In this document: piece by piece, positions 24,173 to 34,126 of the stretch
Layout of the letters: each line of letters opens with the position of its first letter
Numbering within the stretch: the first letter of the stretch is position 1
DNA from: Phaeotremella fagi
Taxonomy: Eukaryota > Basidiomycota > Tremellomycetes > Tremellales > Phaeotremellaceae
Length of the DNA: 64,000 nucleotides
NCBI GenBank assembly: GCA_001599715.1
Contig: BCHU01000007.1
Coordinates: 253,586 to 317,585, forward strand
Reading direction: 5' to 3'
Made by a program: the position numbers and the translations under genes
Notes under the pieces: generated by a model
Seen by the model: the letters and a program-made list of their open reading frames with translations, nothing else
What the model was told of the DNA's origin: nothing
Database searches by the model: none

Positions 24173-24698
24173 ATGGTGGTGGAGGTTCTTGAAAAGATAT
24201 GATCAGAAAAATGTAACAGATACCCAGTAGAAACGACTTTTTTATAGGCATTTGCATCTATACCCCCAACAAGTAGATAGTTTTTAGGTAGATTACGTAT
24301 TACATAGGCTCATTTGGGCATTCATTTTTTCATTTTTTTTTCATATTCATTGTGCATGATTGGATTGTAGGGGAGAAGAGATGTATGGAATGTGGTGGTT
24401 GAGCACGGACCATGCCACGCCACTAAGAGAACAATGCGTTTATGTGTGTGTGTGTGCACAGATCATGTTTTACCCTTAAATTGGTGTCTACTATAAATAC
24501 CTCCCCTCTACACTGTACACCTGTTCTTCCCCCTATTCCTCACACTTACCTCTCACAGTCACACTCACTGTCTCCTGTTGATGTAATCCCTCTACTCTAT
24601 CAAAATCAACAATGTTGGCCTCACATTAAGGACAAGGAGATCATAGATCATAGGATCATAACATCCTTTCCTCGACCTACCATCCTTTGCACGAAACA
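24173..24698 (+). promoter_or_regulatory. intergenic region with TATA box and short GT repeat
   Basis: Promoter region of the SET-domain gene. A GT dinucleotide run lies at 24441-24456, and a TATA-like box (CTATAAATAC) at 24491-24500, about 200 nt before the ATG at 24699. The upstream half is the 3' region of the transportin gene. Confidence 0.4.
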
Positions 24699-26616
24699 AT
24701 GGCTTCAACCCACCCACTTCCCCCACCTGACGCCGTGGCCATGGCCATGGCCATGGCGAAGACCAGCAAAACCTCAGCTGGTACGCACCAAGAACCAATC
24801 TATATAGACAGTGATTCAGAGGATGAAATCCCTACGAAATCAAACAATCAACTCCTCACCACTAGAATTGGAAATTCTAGTTCTAGCACTGATGTTCAAG
24901 AAGAGGACGACGACGACGACGGGATCGTGTTCACAGGGAAAACCTTTAAACGACCTGTCAGCACGCGTAAACTTGATATCGAGGGGTTTGAGGTGGTTGA
25001 ATTCACTTCTCGACCCCGGACTTCAGCAGCTAATGCAGTAGCTGGTCCATCAAGACGTGATCGTCCAACTTGGGTTACTTCTGGGTCTACTCCTAGTTCA
25101 TCTCGGTCTGGGACTGATGTTTATCCTACTCCAACTTCCATCAGTCCGACTTTGGACGGTTTACACCCCACTTCGAGTACTAGCTCACCTGATCCAACGT
25201 CTCCTCTACCTACACCCCCGAACGATAATCTAGTCACATCTAACTCGAAGAAACGACCTCGTTTACATCCTTCCAAATCAACTACTACGGATGTCACTGC
25301 ATCCCTAGCTCTCACTCATATCTCCAAACAATCTCAATTCCCCAATCCACAAGCGACCAAAAAGTCCTATTCCGACACTAACGACAAATCATATCTCCCC
25401 ACACCGGATCCATCCGTAGGTTCACCCGAATCTCCACTAGAATCTCAACCTCAAGATCCAAACCCCAGATCATACGAACTCTACGATTACGGTAACAAAG
25501 GGAAAGGTCTGAAAGCCGTCATCGACATTAAAGCTGGATCCATCATCATCAAAGAAAAACCTTTCATCAAATTCCAATACGATGTCAGACCTGATGAAAT
25601 CCTGGAGAACTATAAAAAACTTCCCGAACGGCTGAAAGCTTTGTTTCTTAGTTTCAACGGGATCCAACGTTCTGGTTCTGGTTCTGGTTCTGTTGGGTTT
25701 GTGGATCGTTTGGTTGATATTGCAGAGACTAATTCTTTGCCTATGCCGGAAAACGCTATTTTGGATGTTGAGAATGATGAGTCTGATGATGACGAGGATG
25801 AAGACGATGAGAATGAGAATGATTCATCGGAGAGAGGTTGGGGTGGGATGTTCACTTGTATCTGTCGAGTTAATCACAGTTGTGTTCCTAACTCGGCTTG
25901 GAATTGGGATCAAGAAAAAGGTTTCATGCGTGAGTCCAGTGACCTTTGATCAGCTTTCGAATTTATCCCCAAGATCTCGTTCAACGATAAACATATATGA
26001 AACAAATGGCTGATTTGAATTATCAGATCTCATTGCTATCGACGAAATCAAAGCTGGGGAACAAGTCACGGCACGTTATATCGACGCTACCCACCTCTAC
26101 TCCAAAAGAAAAGAACTTCTCAAACAAAAATGGAACATTGACGAATGTGATTGTCGGCAGTGTTCATTCAAAGGTGGTCAATCCGATATCAATCTCGAGG
26201 AATACAGAAACCTCTCAGCCCATTGGCCAACGACCAAGAAAAACGATTTCTTGGAGTTCACACTAGATTTTGATTCAGCCATCAAAGATCTCGACAGAGC
26301 TAAATCATTGATCATTGAAGAAGGCCAATTATCAGAATTACCCTATGTGCTTAAATTGAAAGCAGAAGTTTATGCTTCGATAGGTGATCAGGTCAACACT
26401 AGATCTTATGCTAAAAGGGCTTTCAAAGCTTTTATACTTAATGGTGGGAAGAAAGCTGCTGTTAAAACTAGTGTTTGTCAGTGGTACCAAGATCCGACTA
26501 CGTGTCCGAAATGGAACTTGAAGTTTAGACAGAATAGAATGATATCTACTCAATCTCAACCTAGGAAAAGGAAACGGAAGAGCAGAATTGAGAACTGGGG
26601 TCGAAAGAAGTGGTAG
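24699..26616 (+). CDS. SET-domain protein (SMYD/Set5-like protein lysine methyltransferase candidate)
   Basis: Likely transfers methyl groups from S-adenosylmethionine to protein lysines. About 230 N-terminal residues are disordered and Ser/Thr/Pro-rich; near the start EPIYIDSDSEDE fits a SUMO-interaction motif (hydrophobic core next to acids). The SET fold begins YELYDYGNKGKGLKAV, and is split by an acidic insert (DESDDDEDEDDENEND). It resumes with CICRVNHSCVPNSAWNWD, the NHSCxPN motif that forms the cofactor knot. After an intron (about 25930-26026) come the catalytic-tyrosine segment VTARYIDATHLYSKRKELL and CDCRQC, a post-SET cysteine pair. The tail is helical, then basic (RKRKRKSRIENWGRKKW). 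I see no MYND zinc finger, so Set5-like is as fair as SMYD. An AMAMAMAK stretch comes from repeated GCCATG units. Confidence 0.85.
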
Positions 26617-27212
26617 TGCTAGTAGAAATACACTTTGGTTGGGCGTGGAGAATAAAGATTAAGAGATTGATTGTAGATTTAGAAACATCAATTCGGTGCT
26701 ATTTTATTATTTTGGGTTTATGGTTTCATCGATATTTTCGAATCTGTAGTAATTAGTTTATTTCCATTTTTATCTTTTCGTTTTCGCTTTCATTTTCCAC
26801 ATCTATCGATTTTCATCGGTGGGTCATTTGACTGTTTTGTAGATAAATTAGATTCAATCATGCTTTCCATGCTCGACCTAGTATTTAGCTCAAAGGAGTT
26901 TCAACTTTTGTTCTCAGTTTGAGGGGTGAGTGTTTCTCGGAGGTTGTCTATAAGGATAAACATCACAAAGGTGGTCGTGCTGTATCACCATTTGTTTACA
27001 GCATGACAAAGGGTTGATTCGGTTTGAGGGGGTTGAGTGTTTCTCGGAGATTGTTTGTAAGGATGAACTTCACAAAGGGTATCATTCCCCTTCAAACATA
27101 CGTGAAAATTCCGGGGTATAAGTACCACACAGAAATGGTCGTTTTTTGATTTGGCTTTTGCTTCAGGAAAAATACAACCAGCACAAAAGCAAATAAACAG
27201 TAAATTGAAAGA
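26617..27212. other. intergenic region holding two copies of a promoter repeat
   Basis: Contains two related stretches, at 26881-26980 and 27011-27137, with shared parts GAGTGTTTCTCGGAG, CTATAAGGAT/TGTAAGGAT and CACAAAGG. The same sequence recurs at 28522-28663 before the next gene. This is the left edge of the duplicated block described separately. Confidence 0.6.
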
Positions 27213-28077
27213 ATGTCTTCCGAATACGCAATATCTTCAGACTCAAGACCAGCCTCGGTTGATACTTCCAACCAGTCCAGTGATCATCAATACATTTACC
27301 GATCCACTAATTGTGAGTTCAAAGTATAATATGTTGAGAATGTGAATGTATATTCATTATGTTACCTCACTGTAGATTTCGAGTCTAATTTATCTAATCA
27401 ATCCACTGACGACCAATACACTTATGACCAAGACACTAATGGTGAGTTCAAAGTAGAATATGTAAATGTGACCGTATACTCATTATATTACCTCACTGTA
27501 GATCTCGAGTCTAATTTATCAGCACCAACTTCGAGCGAAGAGGCCAAATCCTCCAAGAATAGCACCCTCGATCGAGCTAGAGATAACACAACCGACGATG
27601 CAAGCGATTCCGAACTCAATACTGACTCACACCCACTCGATAGTTCCGTCAGAACCGATTCTCAAAGTAATGATAGCGAGTCCGGATCACATCTAGTCGA
27701 GAACACACTCCATACCCTAGATGACTTAGCGAAAAACAACATTCGAATTCCACCAAGAGTCGATGTCAACTTAATTAGAAGATTGAAAGATCCATCTCTC
27801 ATTACAGGAAACGAAACTTTGGGGGAGTGTTACGATATGTCTGCATTGTTCAGTGAATCGGAAAAGCCCGTTTTGGATGTCCTTTCGAAGTATCCAATGT
27901 CACAGGTTACAGGTCTGTGAGTCACAGAATCGATGATTGCAATTTTTTTTTGATTGTGGAACTGATTGACTGCGATGTCCTTCTTTTTTTAGGTATGAGG
28001 CTGTACACGCCAGACTAACACAGAGATTCGATGAAATGGAGAGAGAGACAACAGACTCGAGAATGGAATGGGGGTAG
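27213..28077 (+). CDS. hypothetical Ser/Asp-rich protein, duplicated-block gene A
   Basis: Not a recognised family. It starts MSSEYAISSDSRPASVDTS and has four exons by my reading. Introns begin GTGAGTTCAAAGTA and end CACTGTAG; the second exon (YFESNLSNQSTDDQ) and its intron are a tandem copy of the following exon start (DLESNLSAPTSSEE). The third exon is rich in S, T, D, N and E, then has a more structured segment (LEN... DDLAKNNIRIPPRVDVNLIRRL). The last exon, after a donor within the apparent stop at 27919, reads YEAVHARLTQRFDEMERE and ends at 28077. It is paralogous to the gene at 28735. Expression is unproven. Confidence 0.6.
27303..27520 (+). repeat. tandem duplication of an exon-intron unit inside gene A
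   Basis: The stretch from about 27305 (CACTAATTGTGAGTTCAAAG) through 27375 is repeated from about 27436 (CACTAATGGTGAGTTCAAAG) to 27502. Both copies contain donor, intron body (TATTCATTATGTTACCTCAC versus TACTCATTATATTACCTCAC), acceptor CTGTAG and the next exon start (TTCGAGTCTAATTTATC versus CTCGAGTCTAATTTATC). The unit is about 131 nt, so the duplication added a whole exon in frame. Confidence 0.75.
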
Positions 28078-28734
28078 GATCTGAATGGTGGTTGCGGTAT
28101 GAGCTTTGAAGAAGATTCCGTATATACTATGAAATTTCACTTGAAAGTTCACTACAACTGCTAAAGTTTGCACATTGACCTCCCTCTCTCAGCTTAGACC
28201 TTTAAGGCAACTATCAGCAGAAAAGTTTGTACTGCACAGTAACCCTCCTGCTGCTTTACAGTAGAGCGAGTGGCAGAACGAAAGTGCCACCTGATCATAA
28301 CTGTATCAAATCTTTGATCATTTCTGTGCATCTGGTCGTGTCTGAACTGGTAAGAAGAGGTACTTCTATGATCTCCTGAACATGTTTGATACTGGTTTAT
28401 CCTCTTGACTCACCTTGATCTTGGTTCACTCCTATCATACTTGCCATGCTAAGATTTTTGATTTGGAGCGGGAGGCATAATGATGGCCCCCCGAGCTCTC
28501 TTTGGAGCAGGGATTCAGATTAGTATTTAGCTCAAAGGAGTTTCAGCTTTTTGTCACGGTATGAAGGGGTGAGCAGTTTCTGGTAAGGAGGAGCATCACA
28601 AAGGGTGTCATTCCATTCAAACTTACGTGAAAATGTTGGAGTATAAGTACAACACAGAAAAGGCTGTTTGATTTGGCTTTCGCTTTAGGAAATACTACCA
28701 GCACAAACAAACACAGTACAAGTATATTGATAGA
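28078..28734. other. spacer between duplicated genes A and B
   Basis: Holds the 3' flank of copy 1 and the promoter of copy 2. The promoter copy at 28522-28663 includes AAGTACAACACAGAAAAGG, matching 27119-27137. No other gene is supported. Confidence 0.5.
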
Positions 28735-29970
28735 ATGTCTTTCGAATCCGCTTCATCTTCAGACTCAAACAAATCCACTAATGGTGAGTTGACCTTAAAA
28801 AGATGTTGATAACGTGAACGGATATTCATTATGTTGATGTTACGTGAGTTGTAGGTTCCGCGTCTGAATCACCTGCACCACCTTCGAGCGAAGAACTCGA
28901 TTACTTCGACCTCAGCACCCTGTCTCGAGCTGGCGATGACGAATCCTACTACACGAGAGTTCCCGAACCCAAATTTGCCTCACTCAACAGTCCCGACGAA
29001 ACCAACTATTCAGGCAACGACAGCGAGTCGGAATTTAACTGTTACGACGATGCAATCGACGCCAAAGCCGACGTCAAGAAAGACAACAGTCAACATTCCG
29101 GTACAGGAAACGGAACTGCTCGGGAGCCTATTTATGTATCTTACTCTGACGATCGACCAGTCCTTACGGACGCTGAAGTTTCAGAGTATAATAAGGCGTG
29201 AGTCACTGCATCAATGACCTACAATCTTTCTTGCTTTTACTTCTTTTCCTAATTTTTTAATTTGAAAACTGATTGACTGCAACGTCCGTTGTCTATATAG
29301 GAAGGCGGCATGGGAAAAAAGAAAGATAGGGTCTGAAAGCACAAGAAATGAGACTGATGAGGGGCTAATTTATACGTCTTTCTACGTTGCTCAACCAGTC
29401 CTTACGGAAGCTCAAGTGTCAGAGTGGCATAAGGCGTGAGTTACTGCATCCATGACCTACAATAATTTTTGCTTATACTGCTGATTGTTCATTTTTTGTT
29501 TTTGGAGCTGATTAACTTGCGACGTCCGTCGTATTTCTAGTAGGGAGGATTGGGAAAAAAGATCGAAAGGGTATTGAAGAGATTAGAGACAGCTTTCTCA
29601 GACTGGGATTTTAAATGAGGTTAGGATTTGAATGGTGATTGTGTGCGGCTATGAAATTTGAAGAGGGTTCCGTATAATGTGAAATTTTCTTGAAAGATTC
29701 GCTGAGACTGCTAAAGCTTGCACAATGACCTCGCTTTCTTCAGGTTAGGCCTTTGAGGCTACTATCAGCGAAAAAGTGTGTGTACAGTAACCCTCCTCCT
29801 GCTTTAGAGCGAGTGGCAGAACGAAAGTGCCACAAAATCTGATTTCTGTGCATCTGGTCGAGTCTAAACAGCATTGTAAGAGGTACATTTATGATCGCTT
29901 GATCACGATTTACACTGATTTGAGCGATTGACTCACGTTGGTCCTTGTTCACTCCTATCACATTTTCCCT
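28522..29970 (+). repeat. tandem duplicated block, copy 2
   Basis: Direct copy of the block at 26881-28455. Shared landmarks: GTATTTAGCTCAAAGGAG at 28522, CATCACAAAGGGTGTCATTC, ATGTCTTTCGAATCCGC at the gene start, AACCCTCCTCCTGCTTTA, and GAGCGAGTGGCAGAACGAAA near 29810. Copy 2 keeps one promoter repeat where copy 1 has two. Confidence 0.75.
28735..29577 (+). CDS. hypothetical Asp/Ser-rich protein, duplicated-block gene B
   Basis: Paralogue of the gene at 27213; family unknown. The first exon reads MSFESASSSDSNKSTN, and the intron ends GTTGTAG near 28855. The main exon starts GSASESPAPPSSEELDYFD and is acidic. Its end and the following exon form a repeated module: PIYVSYSDDRPVLTDAEVSE, an intron after K-A, then KAAWEKRKIG; next IYTSFYVAQPVLTEAQVSEW, again an intron after K-A, then REDWEKRSKGY and TGA at 29577. 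Both introns start GTGAGT(C/T)ACTGCAT at the same phase, so an exon-intron-exon unit was copied. Four exons in total. Confidence 0.6.
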
Positions 29971-30268
29971 CCTTGAAATTGAGTATGACAAAGGGAAGTC
30001 CCTAACGCTACAGTACATATAATTTTGTCAAACTCGTTTGATACATCTCACCTTTGATATGTTTTGTATTCCCCTTGTGGAACAATGGATGATCGTTTGG
30101 TGAAACAGACAATGGTTTATCATCAAATGTATCATACATTGATTATATACATACAGTAGTCAGCGAGTCCTCACTCACAATCGATTACATTCAACTGTAG
30201 TCAATCCCAATCAATTAAAGTCAATTTCAATTAATTACGGTCATTCCAATCTTTCAAATCCTCACACT
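29578..30268. other. intergenic region after the duplicated block
   Basis: The first 390 nt are the shared 3' flank of block copy 2. From about 30175 to 30245 there is a degenerate repeat of TCAATC/AATTA units (AGTCAATCCCAATCAATTAA) just before the ATG of the next gene. No gene is seen. Confidence 0.45.
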
Positions 30269-31181
30269 ATGTCCTCAAGTTCTGTGTCAACAACTACCAC
30301 CGTCTCAGATTCAGAACCTCAAGTAGGTTTCATTGATCAATCAACCTTCCAAAAACTTAAGACCGATTTCATTGAGTCTATATACAAATACGATAGAGAC
30401 AGATACGATCCAGAGACATACAATTCAAGCAAAACTGCCAGGTCTGATGTATATGATTACGATCTCAACTTTCGAGAACACACCCAAGGTTCTGTCTCCA
30501 TCGATGCAGTCGCCAAGGAATTTACAGATGTCTCCAACTATTCGATAAAGGTTATATCTGTTGCATCCGGAAAAGATCCTATGCCAACCCCCAGCTATGT
30601 CACTGAGATATTGGGAAAACTTCAGAAAATAAAAGACGATCAGGTTGCAGAAAGGTAGGTCATTGAGAGCTGTACATTATGATAGTGCACACTTTCCAGC
30701 TTCTCCTTGTACGAGTACAGTGATATTACTTGCTGACATTGTCGTTCAGAGATAAAAAGTATCCTCCTTCCCCACCCCCCCTTTCCCCATATCAGACGAT
30801 TCGTATTGAGTTTCAAGCTTTGTTTACAAAGCTCAATGATGGGACTTATCGAGCTGGTTCCAGAAGAGAAAAGGAAGGTTGGGATGAGTTGGGCAATCTG
30901 ATGAAAAAGATCAGTCGAGATCCTTCAAACAAAGGGACTATGATCTCCGATTTCTTAAATCTCAGCGATTTTCCCGAGTGAGTTCTTTAATTGTCTGTTT
31001 CTTGTCATCTATCTCCCCCGATACTTGGAGGGTGTAAACGATTGATGAGTCTCTCGATCCTTTTCTGACGATATCAAACAGAGACAAGATACAATCGTTG
31101 AATAGTATATCTCAAAAGTCAGCTGCAAAATCCCATGCGGCCCGCGAAAAGTTGAAACCTTGGAGCTGGTTCAAAGATTGA
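30269..31181 (+). CDS. hypothetical protein, paralogue pair member C
   Basis: Three exons. Exon 1 starts MSSSSVSTTTTVSDSEPQVG and contains FIDQSTFQKLKTDFIESIYK and a helical end (LGKLQKIKDDQVAER). The first intron starts GTAGGTCATTG and ends TTCAG. Exon 2 (DKKYPPSPPPLSPYQTIRIE) ends LSDFPE in front of a GTGAGT donor that overlaps an apparent TGA. The last exon reads DKIQSLNSISQKSAAKSHA and ends WSWFKD at 31181. No known domain or signal peptide. It shares layout and several residues with the next gene (GFID, helix before a phase-2 intron after AG). Confidence 0.6.
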
Positions 31182-31629
31182 GATGTGTGATGTTGGTGGA
31201 TCAGGTTCATACAGTATTCTTCAGTATAGATGTGATGATTACCTCCTTTTTCAAAAACTCATGACTGGATTGAGATTGTTCATGCCAAGATTTGTCTTGT
31301 GGACCTGCTCAAAAATCGATTAACCATGCTTCAATTGTATCCTAGAATTTCCCTGAGAGTATGAGGAGGTTGGAGATATTGTCTGAATATCTGACAATGG
31401 ATGGCAAGAAAGGCAATACATATAGCAAGTCGTATCAGACGTTTTTGACAGCTGTCCTTCCATTGATCTTTGAGTAGAAAAATCAAAGGGTGCTCATCTT
31501 TTGATCGTTCTTAGCCAGCGTCTGTCTCTCTTTTCATTTGTATAATCAGACGAAAGAGAAATGGTGCGGACTTTCAATCTTTTATCAATTTCTTCTCCCT
31601 ATTCAACAACAACTCTTTCAATCCATAAA
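31182..31629. other. intergenic region, nothing further seen
   Basis: Spacer of 448 nt between the two paralogous orphan genes. No repeat, RNA gene or TATA box could be supported. An in-frame ATG at 31561 would extend the next gene by 23 residues. Confidence 0.35.
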
Positions 31630-32306
31630 ATGTCTCCTCAAACACATTCTTCCGATGCTGGGTCTAGAGATCAAATAGGCTTTATCGACAGGCAGACTAT
31701 CGAACGAACAATAGAAGAACTCCGTCGATCAATGAGAAAAGGTAACGTCGGTAAAGAGATCGAGAGAATTAATTCACACCTACAAAAATTCGACAATCAC
31801 TCATCAAACGGTGATCGCATATCAATCAACGAGGTCTGTAGTCGGCTTCAAGCAGCCTCAGATTACATGACCTATTTCTACACATCTAGAAGTACGGATT
31901 CTTGCATGCTTAGAGCTTCGATTTGTGTTCTTGAGACTGTCACTCAGCTTCAAGAGATTCGGGCTTCTCAACTTTCTCAAAGGTGAGCTTTCTCTTTGTA
32001 ACATTGGAGATATAAATCAGACATTGCAACTGTCATTATCTGCTTGAGTTCAAATAGTAACCTGATTCATTTCTTAGAAACCAATCCCTCGAAGCGGAGA
32101 TGAGTCAATTCGGCTCTGATACAAAAACAAAGAACAAATCCTTGTCCGACGTCAACAAAACTCTTTCACAAGTCGACCTTGATAGCCTCTCAGAAACCGA
32201 TCAAATCATCATTTTGAAAGCTCTTCGTGTTTGTGAACTCAAAAAGTGGGATTCCATAAAAGAAGCCTCGGGAGTACTCGAAGGTGTGGGATGTCATTTT
32301 AATTAG
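31630..32306 (+). CDS. hypothetical protein, paralogue pair member D
   Basis: Two exons. It starts MSPQTHSSDAGSRDQIGFID at 31630 (or at 31561 with 23 more residues). RQTIERTIEELRRSMRK and VLETVTQLQEIRASQLSQR align with the same parts of the gene at 30269, and the intron lies at the same place after AG of the arginine codon (donor GTGAGC, acceptor TTCTTAG). Exon 2 (NQSLEAEMSQFGSDTKTK...) is polar and helical and ends EGVGCHFN. No known domain. Divergence from its partner is large, so the duplication is old. Confidence 0.6.
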
Positions 32307-32528
32307 TTCGGGAGTAGATGTAGTGTACAGAGCCAGTATATATGAAAGCTGATGGCAATCTGATATTTTGTTTGGTTCACTTAAATACAGCATATTGGCA
32401 TTTCCTCTCTGTGTATACATCCAGGTAATACCATGGCTGCAAACACGTACAAGAACAAGTGCTCCAAATGGGATGTCAGAAAATGATCAAAGTATATAAA
32501 CATATAAGATTGATTTCAAAAAGTGGTC

Positions 32529-32600
32529 GGAGCGTTGGCGCAATGGTAGCGCGTAAGATTCCAAATCTTAAGGTTGTTAGTTCAAGTCTTGCACGCTTCA
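32529..32600 (+). tRNA. tRNA-Trp (anticodon CCA), with one T-stem mismatch
   Basis: A 72 nt cloverleaf without intron. The acceptor stem GGAGCGT pairs with ACGCTTC (one G-T pair). The D-arm is GCGC-AATGGTA-GCGC. The anticodon stem TAAGA/TCTTA encloses loop TTCCAAA, giving anticodon CCA at 32561-32563. The variable loop is AGGTT. The T-arm GTTAG-TTCAAGT-CTTGC has one T-T mismatch and one T-G pair. Discriminator A is at 32600. Pol III terminator runs of T follow. It decodes UGG in cytosolic translation if functional; the weak T-stem leaves open a decayed copy. Confidence 0.78.
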
Positions 32601-32604
32601 TTTC

Positions 32605-32621
32605 TTTTTGTCGTTTTTTTT
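32605..32621 (+). terminator. RNA polymerase III T-run terminator
   Basis: Five T at 32605-32609 and eight T at 32614-32621 begin only five bases after the end of the tRNA gene. That is the expected stop signal for RNA polymerase III. Confidence 0.7.
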
Positions 32622-32724
32622 CCGTAATTTTGCCGACGATATTATAATTTCTGAGAACGAGCCTCAAGAGTTGAACAGACAGTGGAAATGAGTTTTAATG
32701 CATCGTAAATTGGTTCAACATCAT

Positions 32725-33866
32725 CTATCTAACACTTCGTTGCTGTACTTTATTCCAATTCAAAGTCTTCCACCAATCTTTCGCATAATTACCTCTCCCC
32801 CAAACCCCATATTTCTCACTCAAATAAGCGTGCTCATACAAATTCAAAACAGCCAACGGAACTGGATAACCTGAAAGAGACGAATTTTCAGTTGACGATT
32901 GTCTGGGTTGATGAGGTGATTTAGGTAACGTTTGTTGGGATTGGTGTTGAGATTGGGGTTTTGAATCGATTTCTTCTGATGAGGTAGGTGTGGTCTCTTC
33001 GATTGGTGGGGTTTGGTTTTCAGAGGAGGTTTTTGGGACGAGGAAAGGTGGTTCGTCTGAGCGTCCTTTTTGAGTTCGGGCGGTTACTAGTAGAGTCCCA
33101 CTTGCGAATGTTGGGATGATATCGACTTCAGCTTGGGTATCACCTGTTTTCACGAGCTACGTGGAGCCTTTGTTAGCAGTACACTAAAAGTTGATGGTGA
33201 TATTACAACTTGACTTACCCATAACCAAGCACCGCCAACGATACCTTCCGCATAGGCTTCAACTTTTTCACCGAGTTCCTTGAATTGTGCAGGGACTGGT
33301 TGAGGTGTTTCGGGGTTCTAACAGAACAGACTTGTCAGGGTTTGTTGATATTGTTAGGTGAACGATCATCACGTACCAAACTCTCGAGATAGAAACTGTT
33401 GTTAAGTAACAGAGCAGCGTAGTTGTAAGCCAACGATAAACTTGGATCACGAGATGTTAAATTGATTAAATCGATGATATCAAGTCCAGATTTATCCCAT
33501 TTAAGTTTGATATTAGCCAGACCGGGGTTAGCTAAAAAACGATAAACGAGTTTCAGAGATTAGAATTCTTGATCATATAGACGTAAAATGTGGTAACTCA
33601 CATTGTACCTCTGATTGCAATCTTTCCCAGAGACCTGCTTGCCATTCACTCAATCTATCGAAATTCTCTTTCCCTACGAATCCGTTTATACCGTTCAAAA
33701 TCCTTGGATCTATGGATGCGGTGTTACGATTCAAGGTGTTGGGTGTACTTTGAGGTCCTGAGATGATTGATCGCTTGAATGATAATGATGCAGATTTCGT
33801 TAAGTGGGATGATGAGGATGATGTTGGCAACGACCTGAGGATATTTAATGGGGTTGATCGAGACAT
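32725..33866 (-). CDS. mitochondrial small-subunit ribosomal protein with SOD-like C-terminus (mS42/mS43, Rsm26/Mrp1 type)
   Basis: Structural protein of the mitochondrial ribosome small subunit that keeps an iron/manganese superoxide dismutase fold without its activity. The N-terminus (MSRSTPLNILRSLPTSSSSS) is rich in R, S, L and T and fits a matrix-targeting peptide. A helical region with SLAYNYAALLLNNSFYLESL follows, as in the SOD N-terminal hairpin. The middle is Gln/Ser/Pro-rich (QPSQHQSQ-like). The C-terminal part YPVPLAVLNLYEHAYLSEKY with NYAKDWWKTLNW has the SOD signature spacing, but the usual D-x-W-E-H metal site is L-x-L-Y-E-H, consistent with loss of enzyme activity. Four exons. 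I cannot decide between mS42 and mS43. Confidence 0.82.
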
Positions 33867-34126
33867 GATGTGTTGGTGATTTTCCCTCTTTATGTAGATG
33901 TTTTTTGGTTTAACACGATTGAGTTAGTTTTTTCAGAAATTCTATGGAGAGTCAGTTGATTCACCGTGGGAAAGTTGTCGAATGTCGATCTAAAATGTGA
34001 GGAGTTGCGATCTACGACCATGAAATCATTCGACTTTTTATTTAAATTAGCTGAACCAACTATATAAATCGTAGAATCGAACAATACATAAAAGACAAGT
34101 AAAGAACAACGAAAAAGATCTAGAAA

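Larger units (their letters stand above)
26881..28455 (+). repeat. tandem duplicated block, copy 1
   Basis: Copy 1 of a roughly 1.5 kb direct duplication that includes promoter, gene and 3' flank. Start of match: GTATTTAGCTCAAAGGAG. Right part shared with copy 2: GAGCGAGTGGCAGAACGAAA followed by GTGCCAC, TTTCTGTGCATCTGGTCG and TTCACTCCTATCA. Similarity is strongest in the non-coding flanks and patchy in the coding part. No terminal inverted repeats or target-site duplication are visible. Confidence 0.75.

Noticed and set aside
24735..24765. GCCATG repeats as a regulatory element
   Set aside because: They lie inside the SET gene and encode an AMAMAMA run; a coding microsatellite is enough.
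27303..27520. CRISPR-like direct repeats
   Set aside because: Only two units, in a eukaryotic gene, with splice sites in each; it is an exon-intron duplication.
26881..29970. Duplicated block as an LTR or DNA transposon
   Set aside because: No transposase or reverse transcriptase, no TG...CA ends, no inverted repeats and no target-site duplication seen; a plain tandem segmental duplication fits.
32459..32667. Open stretches on both strands across the tRNA
   Set aside because: They overlap a good cloverleaf and its terminator, and lack protein character.
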